Source: Caulobacter sp048541825 (GTDB lineage: Bacteria > Pseudomonadota > Alphaproteobacteria > Caulobacterales > Caulobacteraceae). Taken from it: a stretch of DNA of 64,000 nt. Each line of letters begins with the position of its first letter. Position 1 is the first letter of the stretch. Under the pieces are notes generated by a model, which did not search any database, was not told the DNA's origin, and was given only the letters and a program-made list of their open reading frames with translations. Location: assembly GCF_048541825.1 (NCBI RefSeq), contig NZ_CP183332.1, positions 558,001-622,000 on the forward strand. Direction: 5' to 3'. Below, piece after piece: positions 43,615 through 51,024 of this stretch. The position numbers and the translations under genes were made by a program.

Positions 43615-44901
43615 TCAGGGCTTGGGCTTGGGTTTCGCGCGGGGCTTAGGCTTGGAAACGGCCGCAGTCGCGGGCTCTGGCGCCGCAACGGACTGCGCCT
43701 TGACCGCAGCCCTCTGCTTGGCCGGCGCCTTTGTGGCGTCGGCAGCGGCTTCAGGCCTTAGAGTGGCCGGGGGTCTGGGAGCGGCCTTGGGTTTTGGCCT
43801 GGGCCTGGTCTTTGGCGGTGTGATCGGCTGGGGCGTCGTCTCGACGGGCTTGACCGAGGCCGTCTCAGTCGGCGCGGGTTCGGTGACAACTTCCTCGCTC
43901 GCCGTCTCGCCCCGCATCCGCGCCAGCACTTCGCGGGCCGCGCGGCCGGTCTCGTCGACCGGCTCATACGCCCAGCCGTGGAACGCCCCGCCATAGGGCC
44001 GCGCCGCGCCCTGGCGTTCCAGTTCCTCGTGGAACAGGCGGAACTTCAGGCTGGAGCCTTCCATCTTCAGGATGAACACCGGCTTGCCGGTCGAGGCGGC
44101 CTCGGTGGCCATGTTGGTCGAGTCCTCGGTGACGAGGATGTAGTCGGCCGCCGCCAGGAAGGCGAAATAGGGATTGGGGCCTTCGCCGTCCCAGACCATG
44201 CCGGGCAGGTGGCGCAGGCGGGCGGTCAGCAGCGCGCGGGCCGGCTCGGGCGTGCGGCGCGAGAAGGTCATCAGCAGGCTGCCGCCGTCCTGTTCCAGCG
44301 GGATCTGGATCTGGTGGGCCATCTGGGCGGCGCGTTCCACCGGCAGGTCAAAGGCCTTGGACTTGCCGCCCAACAGCACCGCGACGCGCGGGCGGGGCAG
44401 GTCGTCGAGCTGGGCCTTGAATCTTTCATACTCGCTGACCAGCCGCTGGCTGGTGACCCGGTGCGGCGAGCCGGTGATCGACAGGATGTTGTCGCCGGAC
44501 AAGCGGTCATGCTTGGGCGGGATTACCAGGTCGAACATCTGGGGCGGCACGCGCGGGTCCTGGATCTGGACCACATAGGTCTTGCCGCCCGACCAGCGCT
44601 TGGCGCGGATCGACAGGGGCAGGGTGGCGCGGCCGGCGGCGATCCACAGGTCTGGCCATTGATCGGGCGAGCGGCCGCTGATGTCGCTTTCGGGGGTCAG
44701 CCAGCGGCGCGGGAACCAGTTCAGCCACCAGGGCAGGCGACCGACGCGGCCGGTCCAGCCGACGCGCTTGATCTCGATAGCGGCCTGGATCCCCTGGACC
44801 CGGGCCTCGCGCACGACCGCTTCGGCCAGGCCAACGGCCTGGGCCTCGATGCCGGCGCGGCCGTCCGAGATGGCCCAGATGAGCAGGGGAGGTTTCTTCA
44901 A
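43615..44901 (-). CDS. mitochondrial fission ELM1 family (DUF1022) protein
   Basis: 428 residues from a TTG (44901) just before KKPPLLIWAISDGRAGIEAQ; no ATG lies close. The core (about 1-330) has the family's typical SDGRAGIEAQAVGLAEA, PPQMFDLVIPPKHD and LVTEDSTNMATEAASTGKPVF, the last resembling the sugar-nucleotide site of GT-B transferases. The C-terminal 80 residues are a Lys/Pro/Ala-rich disordered tail. It probably works in surface glycan or lipid synthesis; bacterial members have no settled reaction. Confidence 0.8.
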   Translation of the reverse strand: MKKPPLLIWAISDGRAGIEAQAVGLAEAVVREARVQGIQAAIEIKRVGWTGRVGRLPWWLNWFPRRWLTPESDISGRSPDQWPDLWIAAGRATLPLSIRAKRWSGGKTYVVQIQDPRVPPQMFDLVIPPKHDRLSGDNILSITGSPHRVTSQRLVSEYERFKAQLDDLPRPRVAVLLGGKSKAFDLPVERAAQMAHQIQIPLEQDGGSLLMTFSRRTPEPARALLTARLRHLPGMVWDGEGPNPYFAFLAAADYILVTEDSTNMATEAASTGKPVFILKMEGSSLKFRLFHEELERQGAARPYGGAFHGWAYEPVDETGRAAREVLARMRGETASEEVVTEPAPTETASVKPVETTPQPITPPKTRPRPKPKAAPRPPATLRPEAAADATKAPAKQRAAVKAQSVAAPEPATAAVSKPKPRAKPKPKP

Positions 44902-45008
44902 GATGTCATCCCGACGAGCACAGCCACGCAAACAAGGCCGCCCCCCAAGAGGGCAGCCTTGCTCATGGTCTGGCTTTATGGCGCGGGTGGGGCGTAAGGC
45001 AAGGCGCC

Positions 45009-45482
45009 TTACAGCCACTCCACTTTCAGGATTTCGTAGGCCTTGACGCCGCCGGGTGTGTAGACCTCGACGACTTCGCCCACTTCCTTGCCGATCATGG
45101 CGCGCGACAGCGGGGAGGACAGCGAGATGCGGCCCTCCTTCACGTCGGCTTCGTGATCGCCAACGATCTGGTAGCGGGCCTCTTCCTCGGTGTCCTCGTC
45201 GACGACGCTGACCGTCGCCCCGAACTTCACCTGCTTGCCTGACAGCTTGGAAACATCGATCACCTGGGCGCGGGCAATCTTGTCCTCGATCTCGGCGATC
45301 TGGCCTTCGATCCAGCCCTGACGCTCCTTGGCCGCGTGATATTCCGCGTTTTCCGAGAGGTCGCCATGCTCGCGCGCCTCGGAGATCGCGGCAATCACCG
45401 CCGGACGCTCGATCGTCTTCAAACGCTTCAGTTCATCGTCGAGGGTTTGATAACCCCCGGCGGTCATCGGCACTTTTTCCAT
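45009..45482 (-). CDS. greA: transcription elongation factor GreA
   Basis: 157 residues. N-terminal coiled coil with the basic-acidic tip (SEAREHGDLSENAEYHAAKERQ) that enters the RNA polymerase secondary channel, and C-terminal FKBP-like domain (ISLSSPLSRAMIGKEVGEVVEV). Stimulates cleavage of backtracked transcripts. It has its own upstream region of about 180 bases. Confidence 0.96.
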   Translation of the reverse strand: MEKVPMTAGGYQTLDDELKRLKTIERPAVIAAISEAREHGDLSENAEYHAAKERQGWIEGQIAEIEDKIARAQVIDVSKLSGKQVKFGATVSVVDEDTEEEARYQIVGDHEADVKEGRISLSSPLSRAMIGKEVGEVVEVYTPGGVKAYEILKVEWL

Positions 45483-45662
45483 TGCGGATTTTAGCTCGGT
45501 TCGCCTTGGGAGGAGTATTCGTCCCGTCGCTGGCGCGCACGACCGGGGGCTGAGAGGATAGGAGGCGCGTTGACGATAAGCAAGGGGGGCGGGGCGATCC
45601 CCTTTGCATGCAAAGGGGCCGCGCGGGTCGCTGGAGCCTGGGCTGGGTCGGGAAGCCGGGGT

Positions 45663-47348
45663 TCAGAACTCCTGCCAGTCTTCCTTGACCGCCGCAGCGG
45701 CGCCACCACGCCCTGGGCGTACGGCGGTATTTGGCCGGGGTTGCGGCGCGGATTGTGCCGGGCTTGCGGCGGAATGTCCCTGGGCGACCTTGAATCGGCC
45801 GACCAGTGACGCCAGTTGGGCCGCCTCGCCCTTCAGCGCATGGGTTGCGGCGGTGGCCTCTTCGACCATGGCGGCGTTCTGCTGCACCACCTGGTCCATC
45901 TGGTTCACGGCGATGTTCACTTCGTGCAGGCCGGTGGACTGCTCGTTGGCTGAGGCGGCGATCTGGTTGACGAGGGTGTCGATCGAGGCGACCTGGGAGA
46001 CAATGCGCTGCAGGGCCTCGCCGGTCTGGCCCACCAGGGCCACACCGGCCCCGACCTGCTGGGTCGAGGTCGAGATCAGGGTCTTGATCTCCCGCGCGGC
46101 GTCGGCCGAGCGCTGGGCCAGGGCCCGCACTTCCTGAGCCACCACCGCGAACCCGCGACCGGCTTCACCCGCTCGCGCAGCTTCGACGCCGGCATTGAGG
46201 GCCAGCAGATTGGTCTGGAAGGCGATCTCGTCGATGACGCCGATGATCTGGCCGACTTGATGCGAGGAGCCTTCGATCTGGGTCATGGCGGCGACCGCCT
46301 GGTCGACGATCTGGCCCGAACGCTGGGCGTCGCCCCGCGCCGTGGCCACGACATCAGAGGCCTCCTTGGCGCCGGCGGCAGTCTTGCGCACGGTGGTGGT
46401 GATCTCTTCCAGGGCTGCCGCGGTCTCTTCCAGGCTGGCCGCCTGTTGCTCGGTGCGGCGTGAGAGGTCGTCGGAGGCCTGGGCGATCTCATCGGCGCCG
46501 GCGCTCACAGCGCGGGTCGTTGCCGAAATGTCCTGCATGGCCGCCTGCACGCGCTCGGCGGCGGCGTTGAAGTCAGCCCGTAGCGCTTCATAGGCCTGGG
46601 CGAACTGGGCCGTCAGGCGGATGGTCAGGTCACCCTTGGCCAGGTGCGACAGGCCGTCGGCGATGGCCGCGACAGCTTCGGTGCGCTGATGCTCGGCGAT
46701 CGCCTCGGCCTTTGAGGCCTGGCTGCGGTTGGCTTCTTCTGAGCGTCGGGCCCCCTCGGCGGTGTCATTGGCCGTGCGCGCCGCCTCGACCGCCAGCTCC
46801 GCCTCGGCGCGGGCCTTGTTGGCGGTGGCGAACATGCTGTTGATGCTGAAGGTGGTGGCGATCAGGGCGCCGGCCTCGACGATCAGGATGACGGCGTGGA
46901 CGACCACCCGGCCCAGGCTGGCCGAGCCAGGGAACACAGCCTGCGGCAGAAGGAAGCTCAGGCTCAGATGGTGGATGGCCACCGTAGCAGCGGCGGCAGC
47001 AATGACCTTCCAGTCGCAATAAACCATCAGCAGCGCCAGGGCGGCAAAATAGGTCATGTGCATGTCGGCTTGCCAAGCATGACCATTCATGGCGGCGACC
47101 AGCAAAGATACCTGGGCCATCAAGGCCACGCCGGTTAGGGCCTGGCCGGTAGAGCCCTTGCTGGATGTGCTGTTCGCCACAGTGGCGGCAGCGGCCGTGA
47201 CCAGGGCGGCGATGGCCAGGCCCAAAAATGGCCCCTGCATCAGCAAGCGAGCCGCCACCACGATGATGGCCAGCAGCCAGGTCAGGGCGACGACCAGCTT
47301 GCCGCCGAGCTGGCGCTGGGTGTCGAGGCTGGAAATGGCAATGCTCAT
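45663..47348 (-). CDS. chemoreceptor with multi-helix membrane domain
   Basis: 561 residues. About six membrane helices fill residues 15-180 (including VYCDWKVIAAAAATVAIHHLSLSFLLP), with no sizeable periplasmic domain, then HAMP and an MCP signalling domain whose tip EIAFQTNLLALNAGVEAARAG is intact. The membrane domain probably senses something in the bilayer or an internal signal. The C-terminus GGAAAAVKEDWQEF is a possible CheB/CheR-binding end (WQEF). It is coupled by a four-base overlap to a small membrane protein upstream. Confidence 0.9.
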   Translation of the reverse strand: MSIAISSLDTQRQLGGKLVVALTWLLAIIVVAARLLMQGPFLGLAIAALVTAAAATVANSTSSKGSTGQALTGVALMAQVSLLVAAMNGHAWQADMHMTYFAALALLMVYCDWKVIAAAAATVAIHHLSLSFLLPQAVFPGSASLGRVVVHAVILIVEAGALIATTFSINSMFATANKARAEAELAVEAARTANDTAEGARRSEEANRSQASKAEAIAEHQRTEAVAAIADGLSHLAKGDLTIRLTAQFAQAYEALRADFNAAAERVQAAMQDISATTRAVSAGADEIAQASDDLSRRTEQQAASLEETAAALEEITTTVRKTAAGAKEASDVVATARGDAQRSGQIVDQAVAAMTQIEGSSHQVGQIIGVIDEIAFQTNLLALNAGVEAARAGEAGRGFAVVAQEVRALAQRSADAAREIKTLISTSTQQVGAGVALVGQTGEALQRIVSQVASIDTLVNQIAASANEQSTGLHEVNIAVNQMDQVVQQNAAMVEEATAATHALKGEAAQLASLVGRFKVAQGHSAASPAQSAPQPRPNTAVRPGRGGAAAAVKEDWQEF

Positions 47349-47692
47349 GTCAAGGTCTCCTTGGGGGCGCAGACGCCCGCGAGATCAGGATCGAGTATCA
47401 GCAGGGCCCCGGACGCGCGGGCGCGGCGCGCCAGATCGACCGGGTCGCCCCGCAGAATGATGATGAAAGGCGCGCCGCCAACGGCAGCAATGTCGCCGGC
47501 CGAGCCCGCAGCGCTGACGCTCTGGGCTACGCTCCACCAGGGTGGGAAGATGGCGGCCACGCGCGAGGGGTCACGCGGTGCAGCGTTGACAGAAACCGCC
47601 GCCAGCAATCCTGCGATGATCGCGCCGGCCGTCAGGGCAATCCCGCCAAGGGCTGAGGATCGCTTCTCCGAGGTGATCAGGGAATCTCGCAT
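47345..47692 (-). CDS. small single-helix protein coupled to chemoreceptor
   Basis: 115 residues. One N-terminal membrane helix (about 15-36; ALGGIALTAGAIIAGLLAAVSV) and a small domain, probably periplasmic, ending LLILDPDLAGVCAPKETLT. Its stop overlaps the start of the MCP gene (ATGA), so the two are translated together and are probably partners. No family recognised. Confidence 0.6.
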   Translation of the reverse strand: MRDSLITSEKRSSALGGIALTAGAIIAGLLAAVSVNAAPRDPSRVAAIFPPWWSVAQSVSAAGSAGDIAAVGGAPFIIILRGDPVDLARRARASGALLILDPDLAGVCAPKETLT

Positions 47693-47857
47693 ACACGGGC
47701 TCGAAGTAAGGGCTCAAAAGCCTCCAGCCGGTGGATGCCGACGGGACCTTCTAACCCCTACGCCCTACGAGGTTACCCCGGCCTTAACCCTGTCATTCCG
47801 CGCCATTCCGTCGCAGGTTTCAATTTAAGGTTTAAAAACTATCGCAAGGCGTGTTTT

Positions 47858-48523
47858 TTAGTTCGCGTAGTCATAGGGGCCGCCGCGCTTGAGGGCCTCG
47901 CGATAGGCGGGGCGGGCATGGATGCGCTCCAGGAACGCCTTAACGTGCGGGCGCGATGCCGCTCCGGCCCGGGCGGCGCCGGCCTCCAGCGGAAAGCTCA
48001 TCATGATGTCGGCGGCGGTGAAGTCCTGGCCCGTAAACCAGGCGGACTTGGCCAGTTCGTCATCCCAGTAGTCGACATGGGCCTTCAGTTGCGGGTCGAT
48101 GAAACCGGTCTGGGCGCCGTTCGCGACGGCCTTGACCAGACCGCGCAGCAGGGCGGGCGCGCGGGTAGGGAGGGCCGTGAAGACCAGCTTGAGCAGCAGC
48201 GGCGTCATGGCCGAGCCTTCGGCATAGTGCAGCCAGTAAGTATAGCGCAGCCGTTCGGCCGTGCCGGCGGCCGGGATCAGCCGGCCCTGGCCATAGGTCT
48301 CGATGATGTATTCGATGATCGCCCCGGTCTCGGCGATGACCTTGCCGCTGTCGGTGATCACCGGCGACTTGCCCAGCGGGTGGATGGCGCGCAGTTCGAC
48401 CGGGGCCAGCATGGTCTGGGCGTCGCGCTCATAGCGCTTGACCTCATAGGGAACGCCCAACTCCTCGAGCAACCAGATCACCCGCTGGCTGCGAGAATTG
48501 TTCAGGTGATGGACGATGACCAT
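47858..48523 (-). CDS. glutathione S-transferase family protein
   Basis: 221 residues. A thioredoxin-like N-terminal domain (VIVHHLNNSRSQRVIWLLEELGVPYEV; the Ser in NNSRSQRV is a candidate for the catalytic position), the cis-Pro and glutathione-binding GKSPVITDSGKVIAETGAIIEYI, and an all-helical C-terminal domain. The substrate is unknown. Confidence 0.88.
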   Translation of the reverse strand: MVIVHHLNNSRSQRVIWLLEELGVPYEVKRYERDAQTMLAPVELRAIHPLGKSPVITDSGKVIAETGAIIEYIIETYGQGRLIPAAGTAERLRYTYWLHYAEGSAMTPLLLKLVFTALPTRAPALLRGLVKAVANGAQTGFIDPQLKAHVDYWDDELAKSAWFTGQDFTAADIMMSFPLEAGAARAGAASRPHVKAFLERIHARPAYREALKRGGPYDYAN

Positions 48524-48587
48524 GGCAGGCGTCTCCGCAAAAGGCCCACGACGCTGGCATGGCGCCCCGCAGGTCAGTCAAGCGCGA

Positions 48588-49016
48588 TCAGCTCAGGGGT
48601 TTGAGATCCGGTTCCACCCAGCCCCGGCGGGCGGCGACACTGAATAGCCGCTCGCGCGACCAGAAGGTCAGGGGCCAGGCCCTGTCGCCGAGGGGCGCGG
48701 CCAGTAGCCGGGCGCAGGCCTCGCCGTCGCTGATCCCTGCCGGCAGGCCGGAGACAAAGGCGCGGATCGCGGTCAGGTAGGCCTGGGTGATGGTCTCGTG
48801 ATAGCCGCTGACATCATCGTTCACCCCGCCGACGGCCACATTGTAGGTCTGGATGATCCCGGGCAGGTCGCGCTCCAGCCCGGCGTCGCGGGTGCGGACC
48901 AGGCGCAGGGTGGCGGTCAGGTGGGCCGCATGGGTCCACTCTGCCTTGGGCAGGCTGTGGTCCAGCAGGCGCTCGGCGAGGCGGGCTACCTGGGCGTCGG
49001 AGTAGGGGGTGGTCAT
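48588..49016 (-). CDS. conserved hypothetical protein
   Basis: 142 residues, all soluble and probably helical. HAAHLTATLRLVRTRD and VNDDVSGYHETITQAYLTAIRAF contain His and Asp/Glu residues in a spacing that could bind metal. I do not recognise a named family. It lies 64 bases upstream of the GST gene on the same strand. Confidence 0.55.
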   Translation of the reverse strand: MTTPYSDAQVARLAERLLDHSLPKAEWTHAAHLTATLRLVRTRDAGLERDLPGIIQTYNVAVGGVNDDVSGYHETITQAYLTAIRAFVSGLPAGISDGEACARLLAAPLGDRAWPLTFWSRERLFSVAARRGWVEPDLKPLS

Positions 49017-49058
49017 GCGGGCTGTTTAGCGGCGGCGGCAGGCGGGCTCAATTCCCTC

Positions 49059-49529
49059 TTAGAACGTCGGTTTGGCGACCATCAGCCATACGATGCCGAG
49101 CACTGACGCGAAGGCGGGAAACCCTAAAATGAACCAGACCCGGAAAAGGTGGAAATAGCGCTCCGGCAGGGGCTCACCGGCGACGACCGCTTTGGTGGCC
49201 AGCTCTCGCAAACGCATCTGGATCCAGACCACTGGCAGCCAACACAGGCCGGTCACGACATAGAGCGTCAGGCTGAGACCAATCCATCCCGAGAACAGCG
49301 GATGACCGGCCAGATGCGCCAACGCCGCGCCGGTGATCGGCTGAACGATCACCGCCGAGGCCGTGAACACCGTGTCGGCGACCACAACGATCCGCGCCGT
49401 GTGGGCGATCAGGGCGGGGTCGCGGGTGCGGTGGGCCATCAGCATGAAGAAGGCGATGCCGGCGCCCGTGCCCAGCAGCACCGTGGCGCCAATTACGTGG
49501 GCGACCTTGAGCAGGGTGTAGAGGTCCAT
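49059..49529 (-). CDS. DUF2269 membrane protein
   Basis: 156 residues with four membrane helices and the DUF2269 N-terminal LYTLLKVAHVIGATVLLGTGAGIAFFML. Its start shares one base with the stop of the SDR-DoxX gene upstream, and this gene pair is common in alphaproteobacteria. No reaction is known. Confidence 0.82.
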   Translation of the reverse strand: MDLYTLLKVAHVIGATVLLGTGAGIAFFMLMAHRTRDPALIAHTARIVVVADTVFTASAVIVQPITGAALAHLAGHPLFSGWIGLSLTLYVVTGLCWLPVVWIQMRLRELATKAVVAGEPLPERYFHLFRVWFILGFPAFASVLGIVWLMVAKPTF

Positions 49530-50821
49530 CAGCGCTCGTCCAGCGTGGCCAGGGCCGCCAGGGCCAGGAAGGCGGCGGGGATGCTCTTGATCAGGGGTCC
49601 CATCGGGTCAAGCCACAGGTCGGGCCTGACCAGCGCGCCGCCGATCAGATAGCCGGCCGTGACCAGCAGCATGCCCTTCAGGGCGAGGGCGGTGGTTGGA
49701 CGCCAGGCCAGTAGCAGGGCCAGGACGATGTCGATCAGGCTTCCGCCGATCACCGCCGCGATCGCCGAGCCTGCGTCCATGCCAGAGGCGGTCAGCACCG
49801 ACACCGCCTGCGGAAATCCGACCGTCAGGCCGATCAGGCCCGACAGCAACCAGAAGGCCAGCAGGCAGATCAGGATGGCGGGCCTGGCGAAATAGCTCCG
49901 CGCGAACCAGCGCTCCTGCACGCCCGACGGCGCGGCGGCCAGCAGGGCGTCGAAGGATCGCAGGGTCACGCCCAGACGCGCCGCGTCCTCGGCCTGTCCA
50001 CGCAGGCCCATCCGCAGCTGTTCGAGGGCGGCCGTCCGCATCGGGCTGCGCCAGCCCAGCACTGCCAGAGCATCGCTGACGAGGGCGGTCGCTCGGGCCA
50101 GGGCCAGCGGCAGGCGCACGACCGGCGCGGCGGGCAGGCCCAGCCAGCCGCGAAGGCGGCCGACCAGCTCGATCAGGGTGAGAGGCTGGGCGTGGACCAG
50201 GTCGAGACCGACGCGGCTGGGCGCGTTCGGCTCCAGGCAGCGCGCGACCGCCGCCGCCAGATCCTCGGCCCCGACCGTCTGGACCAGACTGTCGCCCTGG
50301 ACGACCGGAACCGCTCCCGGAAACCCCGCTAGACCGCGCAGCAGGGCCGTGCCGCCATAGGCTGACGGCGCGAAGACCAGGCCGGGCCGTAGGACGATCC
50401 AGTCCAGCGGGCTTTGGGCCAGCAGCGCCTCGGCCTCCAGCTTGGTGGCGTTGAAGGCGGTGGCGCGGCCCGGTCCGACCCCGGCCGCCGAAATGTGCAC
50501 GAGGCGGCGGACGCCGATCCGTTCGCAGGCCTGGGTCAGGCGGGCGACGCCCTCGACATGCACCGCGCGGAGGTCGTCGCGGGGACTGTCCTGCAGCGCT
50601 CCGGCGCAATTGACCACAGCCTCGACGCCATCCAGCAGGGCGACCCAGTCCTCGACCGTGGCCCTGGCCAGGTCGGCGCGCTTCCAGTCCAGGGCGGGAA
50701 AGCGCCTGCGGGCCGCCTCAATGTCGCGGCCGATCCCGACGACGTCGTGTCTGTCCGCCGCCAGCCTGGCGGAGACATAGGAGCCGATGAGCCCATAGGC
50801 CCCGATCACCGCGATGCGCAT
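49529..50821 (-). CDS. fusion of NAD-binding epimerase-like domain and DoxX-like membrane domain
   Basis: 430 residues. N-terminal extended-SDR Rossmann domain (AVIGAYGLIGSYVSARLAADRHDVVGIGRD, GVEAVVNCAGALQD, and the LVHISAAGVG and FNATKLEAEALL segments) over about 1-290, then four hydrophobic helices of DoxX_2 type (about 315-430; ILICLLAFWLLSGLIGLTVG). The YxxxK of classical SDRs is altered to FNATK, so catalysis may be lost. It is coupled to DUF2269. The function is unknown. Confidence 0.8.
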   Translation of the reverse strand: MRIAVIGAYGLIGSYVSARLAADRHDVVGIGRDIEAARRRFPALDWKRADLARATVEDWVALLDGVEAVVNCAGALQDSPRDDLRAVHVEGVARLTQACERIGVRRLVHISAAGVGPGRATAFNATKLEAEALLAQSPLDWIVLRPGLVFAPSAYGGTALLRGLAGFPGAVPVVQGDSLVQTVGAEDLAAAVARCLEPNAPSRVGLDLVHAQPLTLIELVGRLRGWLGLPAAPVVRLPLALARATALVSDALAVLGWRSPMRTAALEQLRMGLRGQAEDAARLGVTLRSFDALLAAAPSGVQERWFARSYFARPAILICLLAFWLLSGLIGLTVGFPQAVSVLTASGMDAGSAIAAVIGGSLIDIVLALLLAWRPTTALALKGMLLVTAGYLIGGALVRPDLWLDPMGPLIKSIPAAFLALAALATLDER

Positions 50822-50884
50822 CGGTGATGCTTAGCCTTTCCATCCTGGCGGGAGAAGCTTCACAACCGCCCGCGCGACAAGTCC

Positions 50885-50998
50885 TCTCCCCGAGGGGAGA
50901 GGTGTCGGCGCAGCCGACGGCGAGGGGCGTCTGCTGAACCTCAGCACCGCTTCCCCTTCCGGTCGCCAAGCGACCGCCTCCCCTTTCAGGGGTTGGAC
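50885..50998. repeat. REP-like intergenic palindromes upstream of carB stop
   Basis: Contains two hairpins (CTCTCCCCGAGGGGAGAG near 50885-50902; GTCGGCGCAGCCGAC near 50904-50918) and a third stretch with CCGCTTCCCC and GGTCGC-CAA-GCGACC (about 50962-50976). CTGAACCTCAGCA (near 50933-50946) is shared with the repeat at 26469-26606. No gene is seen in this 203-base gap. Confidence 0.6.
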
Positions 50999-51024
50999 CT
51001 ACCGCGCGGCCCTGCGGATAACGT

